Made by a program: the position numbers and the translations under genes. From contig RFZR01000006.1 of NCBI GenBank assembly GCA_009920595.1, positions 1 through 22,020 of the forward strand: a stretch of DNA of 22,020 bases, read 5' to 3'. Under the pieces are notes generated by a model, which saw nothing but the letters and a program-made list of their open reading frames with translations, made no database searches and was not told the DNA's origin. Positions 1-7,692 of the stretch are shown here, one piece after another. Positions within the stretch are counted from its first letter, which is position 1. Each line of letters starts with the position of its first letter. The stretch comes from Alphaproteobacteria bacterium. GTDB lineage: Bacteria > Pseudomonadota > Alphaproteobacteria > Rhizobiales > Beijerinckiaceae.

Positions 1-463
1 TTCTTTTGAAGGGCTTGATGGCAAACCCTTCCGGCTCGCCGATTGGCAGGGTCACCCGATCTTGATCGTGAACACCGCCTCGCAATGCGGCTTTGTTGGT
101 CAATTTGCCGGACTGCAGCAGATTTATAACCGGTTTCAGTCGCGCGGTTTTAAAATGCTCGCCGTCCCCTCAAATGATTTTGGCGGCCAAGAGCCAGGCG
201 GAAAAGCCGAAATTCTTGCTCGCGCTGAAGGCGAATATCACGTGACTTTCCCGATTGCTGCCAAGGCCGTCGTCAAAGGACCGGATGCGCATCCCTTTTA
301 TCAATGGGCGGCAAGCCGCAAACCCGCTGAAACGCCGCGCTGGAATTTTCACAAATACCTGATCGGTCGCAATGGCGATCTCGTTGCGGCTTTCTCGACA
401 ATGACCGAACCCACCGATAGTCGCGTGATTGGCGCTCTTGTGTCGGAGCTTGGCGAAAGCTAA
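1..463 (+). CDS. Glutathione peroxidase family (thiol peroxidase), 5' end outside window
   Basis: The gene enters from the left edge: the reading frame is open from base 2, and about 153 residues are visible of a family usually near 160. The enzyme reduces hydrogen or lipid peroxides with glutathione or thioredoxin in the cytoplasm or periplasm. The frame carries the active-site segment NTASQCGF, with cysteine rather than selenocysteine, then FGGQEPG with the catalytic glutamine and WNFHKYL with the tryptophan and asparagine that complete the tetrad. The TTG at 62 is not the start, because the conserved N-terminal strand continues upstream of it. It is followed by a dienelactone hydrolase on the same strand. 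Bacterial Cys-type members often use thioredoxin, but the electron donor cannot be read from the sequence. Confidence 0.93.
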   Translation, partial: SFEGLDGKPFRLADWQGHPILIVNTASQCGFVGQFAGLQQIYNRFQSRGFKMLAVPSNDFGGQEPGGKAEILARAEGEYHVTFPIAAKAVVKGPDAHPFYQWAASRKPAETPRWNFHKYLIGRNGDLVAAFSTMTEPTDSRVIGALVSELGES

Positions 464-505
464 GCCGCTTTGAGTTTATTTGTTACAGCGTTAGGGGTTG
501 GGCCT

Positions 506-1174
506 GTGGGTGAGTGGATCAAACTGACGGCAAGGGATGGCTTTGAACTCGATGCCTATGTCGCCCGCCCCGAAGCTTCGCCCAAAGCGAGCGTCGTCGT
601 GCTGCAAGAAATCTTCGGCGTGAACAGCCATATCCGCAGCGTGGCCGACCTTTATGCAAAACAGGGTTATCTCGCCGTCGCGCCCGCGCTCTTTGATCGC
701 AAGATCAAAAATTTTGAAGTGGGCTATGGCGCCGATGATTTGAAAGCCGGGCGTGACATTGCATTCGCGCTCGATCGCGAAACCACTTTGCGCGACATTG
801 AAGCCGCCATCACTTTTGCCGGACAAAGTGGCAAGACCGGACTTGTCGGCTATTGTTGGGGCGGCACAATGGCCTATGCCTCGGCCTGTTTTCTCTCAGG
901 CCTTTCGGCTGTGTCAGCTTATTATGGTGGCGGTGTAACAGCGATGAAAGATCACGCGCCGAAAGTTCCAACGATCCTCCATTTCGGTGAACGCGATGCG
1001 CATATTCCGATGGAGGGTGTGAATGACTTCAAAGCGGCACGCCCTGATGCAACCATTTATGTATACGCTGCCGATCACGGTTTTAATTGCGATCAACGCG
1101 GCAGTTTTGATGAAGACAGTGCGGCGTTGGCAAGAAGTCGCACGCTTGACCATTTTGCAAAACATCTGAGCTGA
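506..1174 (+). CDS. Dienelactone hydrolase family protein
   Basis: This is an alpha/beta-hydrolase of the carboxymethylenebutenolidase (DLH) family, 222 residues from the GTG at 506. Visible landmarks are the QEIFGVN segment (Glu35), the nucleophile elbow GYCWGG with Cys117, Asp164 in GERDAHIP and His191 in ADHGFN, which together give the Cys-Asp-His triad typical of DLH. The start was chosen because AGGGG at 493-497 sits 8 nt upstream and the mature fold begins with GEWIKLTARDG. A TTG at 470 would add 12 residues that do not look conserved. Classical DLH opens dienelactones in chloroaromatic breakdown, but most genomic homologues have no known substrate and no chlorocatechol genes lie nearby, so the substrate is open. 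It probably shares a transcript with the upstream peroxidase. Confidence 0.9.
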   Translation: MGEWIKLTARDGFELDAYVARPEASPKASVVVLQEIFGVNSHIRSVADLYAKQGYLAVAPALFDRKIKNFEVGYGADDLKAGRDIAFALDRETTLRDIEAAITFAGQSGKTGLVGYCWGGTMAYASACFLSGLSAVSAYYGGGVTAMKDHAPKVPTILHFGERDAHIPMEGVNDFKAARPDATIYVYAADHGFNCDQRGSFDEDSAALARSRTLDHFAKHLS

Positions 1175-1189
1175 CGCGCTTTCGTCGCC

Positions 1190-1912
1190 ATGTCACAACG
1201 CGATCCTTATCAAGGCGCATATTTCACGCCAAGCGGTGGCCTCGTTTGGCATTGGCGTGCCTTGTGGCGGCGACGTTATTGGACAGACTTTATCGACGCC
1301 GTTGCGGTTGAACTCGCGCGCTGGCAACCGCCACAAAGAAAACTCTTGCTGTTAGGGCCGAGTGCCGGGTGGTGTTTGCCGAGTGATTTTTTGATACGTT
1401 TTGAGTCAATCCATGCGATTGATCTTGATCCTCTGGCCGAGCGGATTTTTCGCTTCAATCATGGTCGCGTCTTGCAGCGCATGGATGTGAAGTTAACGTT
1501 TGAACTTGAAAATATTTTCACGTCATTTGATGCGTTGATTGATCGCTTTCATGACCACGCGATTTTATTCCCGAATATGCTCGGTCAACATATTTATCAT
1601 GTCGCTGATACGGATACAGCCAGGCTTGAAATTGAAGCAGTGAAAACAAAACTCGCTCATCGGCATTGGGCCTCCATTCATGATCGGCTCTCGGGCAAAA
1701 TTCGAAGCGGCAGACCCCTGCCCTCACCCTTGCGCATCAATGAGGCCATCAAACCGGATCGTCTCGCCGAAACATTGGGCCTCACGGGTGAATGGGTTGA
1801 TCACCTAACAACCCATGTTCTGCCCGAGGAGAGCGAAAGGCGGATTGTCGGCTGGCGTCTGCTTGACGATTGGATGCATATTGTTGAAATCGGAAATGTA
1901 TCCCCAAGTTAA
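1190..1912 (+). CDS. Conserved-looking hypothetical protein, possible Rossmann/methyltransferase-like fold
   Basis: I do not recognise this 240-residue protein. It is soluble, with no signal peptide or membrane segment, and has a tryptophan- and arginine-rich N-terminus (residues 18-32). A strand-glycine loop LLLLGPSAG at residues 52-60 is followed about 17 residues later by IHAIDLD (residues 74-80). This spacing resembles motif I and the acidic end of strand 2 in SAM-dependent methyltransferases. The rest has a FDALIDRF segment and a C-terminal ERRIVGWRL segment but no methyltransferase catalytic motif I can name. It starts 15 nt after the dienelactone hydrolase, with no clear Shine-Dalgarno. 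Codon use and length support a real gene. A methyltransferase-like fold is inference only. Confidence 0.75.
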   Translation: MSQRDPYQGAYFTPSGGLVWHWRALWRRRYWTDFIDAVAVELARWQPPQRKLLLLGPSAGWCLPSDFLIRFESIHAIDLDPLAERIFRFNHGRVLQRMDVKLTFELENIFTSFDALIDRFHDHAILFPNMLGQHIYHVADTDTARLEIEAVKTKLAHRHWASIHDRLSGKIRSGRPLPSPLRINEAIKPDRLAETLGLTGEWVDHLTTHVLPEESERRIVGWRLLDDWMHIVEIGNVSPS

Positions 1913-1976
1913 ATGCCGGCTTCGAACTTCTACTGGTCAGCCCCTTCTTTCATCGCTAAAGTTTTTCGTATATCTC

Positions 1977-1989
1977 GCGCGTATCGCGC
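1977..1989 (+). repeat. Short inverted repeat in the CoxG-gene leader
   Basis: GCGCG and CGCGC flank a TAT loop about 25 nt before the start of the downstream gene. The stem has only 5 bp, so it may be chance. It could be a small leader hairpin or an operator half-site pair. Confidence 0.25.
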
Positions 1990-2013
1990 TTACGACCTTA
2001 AGGACTCGCCCTC

Positions 2014-2511
2014 ATGGATATGTCAGGAACCCAACGCATCGAAGCCTCTCGCGAAGTGGTCTATGCGGCGCTTAATGATGTTGAAGTGTTGCGCCAATGC
2101 ATCCCCGGATGCGAAACCGTGGAAAAAACCGGTGAAAACGAATTGGCCGCGAAAGTGACGCTGAAAATCGGGCCGGTTAAAGCCTCTTTCACGGGCAAAG
2201 TGACTCTCTCTGATCTTGACCCACCCAATGGCTATACAATCTCAGGTGAAGGCTCGGGCGGCGCGGCCGGCTTTGCCAAGGGCGGTGCCAAAGTGACGCT
2301 TGAGGCCGATGGTGACGCCACGATTCTGTCCTATACGGTTGATGCACAGATCGGCGGCAAATTAGCCCAACTCGGGGGTCGCCTGATTGATGCGACCGCT
2401 AAAAAACTCGCCGGGGATTTTTTTGAAAAGTTTGGTGCTGTTGTCGCCCCGCCCGCTGACGATGCCGAGCCACAAAAGAAAAAAGGCCTTCTCGGCAAAT
2501 TGATCGGCTAA
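2014..2511 (+). CDS. CoxG-like SRPBCC family protein (carbon monoxide dehydrogenase subunit G family)
   Basis: This 165-residue protein belongs to the CoxG branch of the START/SRPBCC fold. Family features are the N-terminal strand followed by SREVVYAALNDVEVLRQCIPGC, the KIGPVKASFTGKV strand pair, GGAAGFAKGGA and the long C-terminal helix IGGKLAQLGGRLIDATAKK. The final KKKGLLGKLIG is a basic amphipathic tail of the kind that attaches CoxG of Oligotropha CO dehydrogenase to the membrane. AAGGA at 2000-2004 lies 9 nt before the ATG. CoxG is known as an accessory and membrane-recruitment factor for molybdenum hydroxylases, but no coxMSL or coxDEF gene is in the window. Its partner here is unknown, and a free-standing lipid or quinone-binding role is possible. 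Confidence 0.9.
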   Translation: MDMSGTQRIEASREVVYAALNDVEVLRQCIPGCETVEKTGENELAAKVTLKIGPVKASFTGKVTLSDLDPPNGYTISGEGSGGAAGFAKGGAKVTLEADGDATILSYTVDAQIGGKLAQLGGRLIDATAKKLAGDFFEKFGAVVAPPADDAEPQKKKGLLGKLIG

Positions 2512-2630
2512 GTGGATTTGCCCGGGCGCGACGGCGAGCCCTCATCCCGCTGACGCGAACACGACAGACAGGCGCTGAGTTCTATGAGACTCCGCTGCTT
2601 TCGTCTTTGATCTCAAGGCATTTATGCGCC

Positions 2631-4034
2631 ATGTCCCGTCGTCACGCCCTTATTCGTGAGATTGCACCGTTTCTGCCCGAAAACGCGTTGCGTGCTTTTG
2701 ACGGCCTACCGGATCTTGCGTTTCTCGATAGCGGAACGTCACCTTCTGATCTGGCGCGCTGGTCCTTTGTGGCGGCTGATCCCTTCGCACGTTTCGACGT
2801 AAAAGATGGTCAAGCTTTCTGGAAAGGACAAAAAATTGCGGGCGATGCGCTTGATGCCTTACGTGAAAAATTTTCGACGTTCTCCCTCACACGCAAAAAT
2901 GAGACCCCGCCCTTCTTAAGTGGCGCCATCGGCTTCATCTCCTATGAGATGGGCAGAGCCTTTGAAACAATTACGGCTATGCCGCCTTCAAAACTCGGCG
3001 AGCTCGACCTCGCTCTCGGTTTTTATGATGTAGTCTTTGCTCATGATGTGGTGAATAAAAAATCCTATCTCATCTCCTCGGGCTTTCCTGAACTCGATGA
3101 AACGCGTCGACTTAAGAGAGCCGAAGAGCGCCTTCAACTCTTCGAAGACCGACTCACACATACGCCGCGCAACATAAAACAAAACACGCCGATCAGAGAG
3201 TGGACGTCAAATTTTTCGAAAGACTCTTATGAACGGGCCGTCAAAGATGTCATTGAAGCCATTTTGCGCGGCGATATATTTCAAGCCAATATTGCACAAT
3301 GTTTCAAAACCTTACGGCCGCTCGATTTTGATCCGCTCTCTTTCTATCTTCATTTGCGAGACATGAGTCCTGCTCCTTTCGGCGCCTATTTGGCGTGTGG
3401 CGATTATGTTTACGCATCAAACTCGCCAGAGCGTTTTTTAAAACTTGAAAGCAATCGCACGGTCGAAGCGCGTCCGATTAAAGGCACGGCACCACGCTCA
3501 CAAAATGAAGATGAAGATCGTGCCTATGCCCATGCTTTACTGAGTTCAGAAAAAGATCGCGCCGAAAATACCATGATTGTCGATCTGTTGCGCAATGATC
3601 TGTCGCGCATCGCTCAATCGGGCAGCGTGCGTGTGCCAACGCTTTGTGGGTTGGAAACCTACGCCAATGTGCATCATCTCGTCTCAATCGTCGAAGCAAA
3701 CTTGAAATCCGACAAAGACATGTTTGATGTGATCCGCGCGACCTTTCCGGGTGGGTCAATCACGGGCGCACCCAAAATCAAAGCGATGGAAATCATCGCA
3801 CAACAAGAAAAAATACCCCGTGGCGTCTATTGCGGCTCAATTGGCTATCTCTCCTTTGACGGCAGGATGGATTTAAATATCGCCATCCGAACCGCGACCA
3901 TTACACCTAAAGAGATCCTGTTTTCAGCAGGCGGCGGGATCACACTACTCTCCGATCCAGAAGCTGAATATCGGGAGACGCTCATCAAGGCAGAGCGTCT
4001 TTTCAAAGCCTTTGACAGCGAGGGGGTAAAATGA
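2631..4034 (+). CDS. pabB: Aminodeoxychorismate synthase component I
   Basis: PabB converts chorismate plus ammonia from PabA to 4-amino-4-deoxychorismate in folate synthesis. The chorismate-binding domain has PIKGTAPR with Lys284, the lysine that forms the enzyme adduct in ADC synthases. Anthranilate synthase has Ala at this position, so the motif favours PabB over TrpE. ENTMIVDLLRND, FPGGSITGAPKIKAMEII and EAEYRETLIKA follow as expected. The N-terminal part (FLDSG, RWSFVAADPF) forms the tryptophan-pocket domain. The length from the ATG at 2631 is 467 residues. A TTG at 2607 would add 8 unconvincing residues, while AAGG at 2615-2618 precedes the ATG. The stop overlaps the pabA start as ATGA (4031-4034), which implies translational coupling of the two subunits. 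Confidence 0.95.
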   Translation: MSRRHALIREIAPFLPENALRAFDGLPDLAFLDSGTSPSDLARWSFVAADPFARFDVKDGQAFWKGQKIAGDALDALREKFSTFSLTRKNETPPFLSGAIGFISYEMGRAFETITAMPPSKLGELDLALGFYDVVFAHDVVNKKSYLISSGFPELDETRRLKRAEERLQLFEDRLTHTPRNIKQNTPIREWTSNFSKDSYERAVKDVIEAILRGDIFQANIAQCFKTLRPLDFDPLSFYLHLRDMSPAPFGAYLACGDYVYASNSPERFLKLESNRTVEARPIKGTAPRSQNEDEDRAYAHALLSSEKDRAENTMIVDLLRNDLSRIAQSGSVRVPTLCGLETYANVHHLVSIVEANLKSDKDMFDVIRATFPGGSITGAPKIKAMEIIAQQEKIPRGVYCGSIGYLSFDGRMDLNIAIRTATITPKEILFSAGGGITLLSDPEAEYRETLIKAERLFKAFDSEGVK

Positions 4035-4624
4035 ACCTCCTCATTCTCGATAACTATGATAGTTTCGTTTTCAACATTGTCCGCTATTGCGAGGAATTAG
4101 GTGCAACGACAATCGTGACGCGCAATGATGCGCTCGGCGTTGAAAATGTTGAAGCTTTGCATCCCGATGCAATTATTCTCTCGCCGGGTCCTTGTGGCCC
4201 TTATGAAGCGGGCATCTCGCTTGATTTGATTGCAAGACTCTCGGGTCGTATTCCGATCCTTGGCGTATGTCTTGGGCATCAATGCATCGGCGCTGCCTTT
4301 GGTGGATCCGTCATTCGCGCGAAAACGCCAATGCACGGACGCGCTTCACCCATACTTCATGATGGGACCGGCGTTTTTGAAAAATTGCCCAACCCCTTTG
4401 AAGCCGGACGCTATCACTCTTTGATTGTTGATCTTGCCGAGACGAGCGTGCTCAAAGTGACCGCCAGATCGCCCGATGGCGAAATTATGGGACTTTCGCA
4501 TCGCACCCATCCAACACATGGCGTACAATTTCATCCCGAATCAGTTTTGACCACACATGGTTATGAAGTGATCGATAATTTTCTAACGCTCGCTCAGGAT
4601 TTTAAATCACATGTTGTGGCATGA
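4031..4624 (+). CDS. pabA: Aminodeoxychorismate synthase component II, glutamine amidotransferase
   Basis: This class I (triad) glutamine amidotransferase of 197 residues releases ammonia from glutamine for PabB. Residues seen are the oxyanion segment SPGPCGP (51-57), the nucleophile Cys80 in GVCLGHQ, and His168 and Glu170 in FHPESVLT. The N-terminus LLILDNYDSFVFNIV is typical of PabA/TrpG. It overlaps pabB by 4 nt and pabC by 14 nt, so the three genes form a tightly coupled operon. PabA and TrpG cannot be separated by sequence alone. In some bacteria one amphibolic subunit serves both enzymes, so it may also serve anthranilate synthase if no separate trpG exists elsewhere. Confidence 0.94.
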   Translation: MNLLILDNYDSFVFNIVRYCEELGATTIVTRNDALGVENVEALHPDAIILSPGPCGPYEAGISLDLIARLSGRIPILGVCLGHQCIGAAFGGSVIRAKTPMHGRASPILHDGTGVFEKLPNPFEAGRYHSLIVDLAETSVLKVTARSPDGEIMGLSHRTHPTHGVQFHPESVLTTHGYEVIDNFLTLAQDFKSHVVA

Positions 4625-5450
4625 AGGTAAAATCCTTAATGGGTCAGAAGCGCTGCTGACAGTGAATGATCGCGGCGTAAGTTTGGGCGATGGCCTTTTT
4701 GAGACCCTATCCGCGTTCAACGGCAAAGCATTCTTGAAAAATGAACATATAGCCCGCATGAAAGCGAGTGCAGATTATTTTGCCATTCCTTTTGATCAAA
4801 AAAAAATTGAGCGCGCGATTGACGAGCTATCTGAATCCAATAAAGAGCCTTGTGTCATACGCGTGACGTTAACGCGCGGCGTCAGTGAAAGAGGTCTTTC
4901 ATTTCCGAAAGATCCAAAACCAGCAATTTTTGCGTCGCGTAGCGCTTGGAGCGTTACACTCGCTTTTCAGAAAATCAGTCTCGCAACGTCAAGTATTCGC
5001 CGTAACGCCACAAGTCCAACGTCAACCCATAAAACTCTTTCCTATCTCGATAATGTTATGGCGCATGCGGAAGCGCAAAAAAATCAAGCTGATGACGCTT
5101 TGATGCTTGATCAAGACGGACATGTTGTTTCAACCAGCATGGCAAACCTCTTCGCGCTCTCGGGCCGCGAGCTTCTTACACCGCAAAGAGGCACTCTTCT
5201 TCCGGGAATCATAAGGGGATTTGTTATCGAAACGGCGCCGAAGCTAGGGCTCACGGTGGTTGAAAAACATCTTCACCTGCGCGATCTTTTAGCCGCCGAT
5301 CTGGTCTTCACAACAAATTCCGTGCGGCTCATGACAATGATCACCATGATTGATGGCAATACATTAAAGCAGAAATCGACGGATCAATATCTGGACTTAG
5401 AAAATGCTCTGAAAGATCGGCTTTTTGCCGATACCAGCTATCGGATATAG
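4611..5450 (+). CDS. pabC: Aminodeoxychorismate lyase (class IV PLP enzyme)
   Basis: This fold-type IV PLP enzyme has 279 residues. Lys141 in THKTLSYLDNVMA is the expected Schiff-base lysine, close to the position of the catalytic lysine of E. coli PabC. The N-terminal GVSLGDGLFETLSAFNG and the C-terminal LVFTTNSVRLMT segments also match the family. The gene starts inside the end of pabA (14 nt overlap), and this operon with pabB and pabA is the main reason to call it 4-amino-4-deoxychorismate lyase, which yields 4-aminobenzoate and pyruvate. A branched-chain or D-amino acid aminotransferase role is the main alternative, because class IV enzymes are hard to separate by motifs. Confidence 0.85.
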   Translation: MLWHEGKILNGSEALLTVNDRGVSLGDGLFETLSAFNGKAFLKNEHIARMKASADYFAIPFDQKKIERAIDELSESNKEPCVIRVTLTRGVSERGLSFPKDPKPAIFASRSAWSVTLAFQKISLATSSIRRNATSPTSTHKTLSYLDNVMAHAEAQKNQADDALMLDQDGHVVSTSMANLFALSGRELLTPQRGTLLPGIIRGFVIETAPKLGLTVVEKHLHLRDLLAADLVFTTNSVRLMTMITMIDGNTLKQKSTDQYLDLENALKDRLFADTSYRI

Positions 5451-5453
5451 ATT

Positions 5454-6395
5454 ATGACCTACTATAAGACCGATCTCGCTTTTACAGGTGACAATAAAGG
5501 CAACGCGTATGAACCGACTTTCTCGGGCGCTTTGTCTTTCATGCGCAGACGATTTACGCGCGATCTTGCCGGAGTCGATGTTGTCGTCTGGGGCGTGCCT
5601 TTTGATTGCGCCACATCGAATAGACCGGGTGCGCGTTTTGGGCCGCAAGCGATCCGTCGGGCGTCCGCGATTTTCGACGGCGATCCGCAATATCCGTCAT
5701 CCAAAGATCCTTTTGAGACGCTCTCCGTAATCGATTGGGGGGACTGCGTGATCGACCACGCACGGCCACAAAATGCGCCAACGCTAATCGCGCAAAATGC
5801 GGATCAAATTCTCAAAGGCGACGCTCATCTCATCACGCTAGGGGGCGACCACGCGATCACGCTTCCTCTCTTGCGCGCGCATGTCAAAAAACATGGCCCC
5901 CTCGCACTCGTACAATTCGATGCCCATCAAGACACATGGGACGCAGGCCCCGATGGTTTCTCGCATGGCAGTTTCGTAAAAGTTGCCGTGTCCGAAGGAC
6001 TAATTGACGTGGAACATTCAATCCAGATCGGCATCCGCACCATAGCACCGGAAACTTGCGGTCTGGAAATTATCGATGCCTATCAGTGCCAAGAAATCGG
6101 CGTAAAGGGTATCATCGACGCCATCCATCATCGTGTTGGCTCAACGCCCGCTTATCTCACGGTCGATATTGATGTGCTTGATCCTGCCTTCGCACCGGGT
6201 ACCGGAACGCCCGTCTCAGGTGGTCTCACATCCGCGCAATTGCTCATGACATTAAACAAAATCATGGATCTTGATTTTCGTGGTATGGATGTTGTGGAAG
6301 TGGCACCAGCCTATGATCACGCCGATATCACAGCGATTGCCGCGTCAACCGTCGTACAACATTATGTGCAGGCCTTAGCGGAGAAGAAAGGTTAA
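5454..6395 (+). CDS. speB: Agmatinase-type ureohydrolase
   Basis: This 313-residue member of the arginase/agmatinase family uses a binuclear manganese site to hydrolyse a guanidino group to urea. Metal ligands are visible as GGDH (His133), DAHQD (Asp156, His158, Asp160) and DIDVLD (Asp238, Asp240). SHGS at 170-173 and the C-terminal EVAPAYDHADITA are typical of SpeB rather than arginase. Agmatinase gives putrescine. This fits the import and degradation genes that follow, but guanidinobutyrase or another guanidino substrate cannot be excluded. The gene begins 3 nt after pabC and probably shares the pab transcript. It ends 13 nt from the convergent FAD oxidoreductase, leaving no room for a separate terminator. 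The usual AHTD/AHSD motif reads AHQD here. Confidence 0.88.
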   Translation: MTYYKTDLAFTGDNKGNAYEPTFSGALSFMRRRFTRDLAGVDVVVWGVPFDCATSNRPGARFGPQAIRRASAIFDGDPQYPSSKDPFETLSVIDWGDCVIDHARPQNAPTLIAQNADQILKGDAHLITLGGDHAITLPLLRAHVKKHGPLALVQFDAHQDTWDAGPDGFSHGSFVKVAVSEGLIDVEHSIQIGIRTIAPETCGLEIIDAYQCQEIGVKGIIDAIHHRVGSTPAYLTVDIDVLDPAFAPGTGTPVSGGLTSAQLLMTLNKIMDLDFRGMDVVEVAPAYDHADITAIAASTVVQHYVQALAEKKG

Positions 6396-6408
6396 ATAGA
6401 CCATCCGC

Positions 6409-7692
6409 TTACAATCGATCACGTAACGCGTACCAGGTCATTGCCAGAGCAAGTGTTGGTGAACGGAACATGCGACCGCCCGGGAATGGTGGCGCCGGTA
6501 ATTTTGTGAAGACGTCAAAGCGCTCAGCTTCACCCGCAATCGCTTCAGCGAGAAGTTTACCGGCAAAACTCGCAGTCCCCACACCCTGACCCGAATAGCC
6601 GCAAGACGTATAAAGCCCGCGCCTCAACCTTCGAATATAGGGCAAACGCTTCATGGTCACTGCAAGCGTCCCACCCCATGCATAATCAATTTTGACATCC
6701 GCCAGTTGCGGATAGAGTTTCAACATATGGGGGCGTACGAAATTTTTGATATCGTTCGGAAATGTTGTACCGTACGTTTCGCCACCGCCAAACAACAAGC
6801 GATTGTCGCGCGTCAAGCGCCAATAATAGACAACGAAACGTGAGTCCGCCGCCGCTTCACGCCTCGGGATCAATTCATCAGCGCGTGCTCCCAGCGGTTC
6901 AGTTGTCAGGATAAAATTATGCAAGGGCATCACGCGCGATTCAGTATCCTCATGAATGTCCTGGAGATAACCATTTCCGGCGAGGATCACGGCATCCGCA
7001 GTAATTGTACCTTTCGCTGTTTTGACGCGAGGGGGATCACTTTCACTCACCTCTATGGCAGCGGTATCTTCATAAATTCGTGCGCCTGCAAAATGGGCGG
7101 CGCGCGCAAGACCTAAAGCATAATTCAAAGGATGAAGATGCCCGGCGGATTGTTCACGCCAGCCGCCATAATAAACATCAGTGCCAAGCGCGGCAGCGAT
7201 CTCGTCACGTGAAAAAGTTGTTATGTCTTTAACCTGATAGTCTTTCTGCAAAAGATCGATTTCACGATTCATATCGCTCAAGTAACGACGCTTATGCATG
7301 GCATGGATCAAACCCTCCTGCCAATCACAGTCGATCTCATATTTCGTAATCAAAGATTTAACGAGCGCTTTCGCTTCTTCACCCAAATCAAAAAGCTGAT
7401 GCGCGTGTTTCTTGCCAAACCATTTTTCAAGCGTTGATTGCTCACGCCGCTGCGCTGAATGAAGTTGCCCACCATTTCGACCGGACGCCCCCCACCCAAC
7501 TTTATTGGCTTCAATCAAGACAACGGAATAGCCTCGCTCCGAGAGATGCAGCGCTGCGGATAGTCCCGTATACCCCCCGCCGATGATGCAGACATCAGCG
7601 CGCGCATCGCTTTCAAGCGCAGGAAAATTAATAAGCCCTTTGGCAGTGGCCGCATAATATGAAGGCGCGTGCGCCTCGCCACTCACCGTCAC
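6409..7692 (-). CDS. puuB: FAD-dependent oxidoreductase, gamma-glutamylputrescine oxidase-like (PuuB/OrdL family)
   Basis: This 427-residue DAO-family flavoprotein has the dinucleotide-binding signature VCIIGGGYTGLSAALHL at residues 34-50 and Glu61 at the end of strand 2. GWGASGRNGGQL (67-78) follows, the signature of the PuuB/OrdL and glycine oxidase-like group, and a late GLYTSCGYSGQGVG motif closes the FAD site. PuuB oxidises gamma-glutamylputrescine to the aldehyde, releasing ammonia and hydrogen peroxide. The GTG start overlaps the stop of the upstream aminotransferase (GTGA, 7689-7692), so translation is probably coupled to that now-broken gene, and the frameshift there may reduce expression. 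Neighbouring puuA supports the substrate. Other amine oxidase activities are possible. Confidence 0.85.
   Translation of the reverse strand: MTVSGEAHAPSYYAATAKGLINFPALESDARADVCIIGGGYTGLSAALHLSERGYSVVLIEANKVGWGASGRNGGQLHSAQRREQSTLEKWFGKKHAHQLFDLGEEAKALVKSLITKYEIDCDWQEGLIHAMHKRRYLSDMNREIDLLQKDYQVKDITTFSRDEIAAALGTDVYYGGWREQSAGHLHPLNYALGLARAAHFAGARIYEDTAAIEVSESDPPRVKTAKGTITADAVILAGNGYLQDIHEDTESRVMPLHNFILTTEPLGARADELIPRREAAADSRFVVYYWRLTRDNRLLFGGGETYGTTFPNDIKNFVRPHMLKLYPQLADVKIDYAWGGTLAVTMKRLPYIRRLRRGLYTSCGYSGQGVGTASFAGKLLAEAIAGEAERFDVFTKLPAPPFPGGRMFRSPTLALAMTWYALRDRL

Noticed and set aside
470..505. TTG-start extension of the dienelactone hydrolase
   Set aside because: The added residues look unconserved and the AGGGG at 493-497 fits the GTG at 506.
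2607..2630. TTG-start extension of pabB
   Set aside because: It adds 8 residues with no ribosome site, and ATG 2631 fits the family N-terminus.
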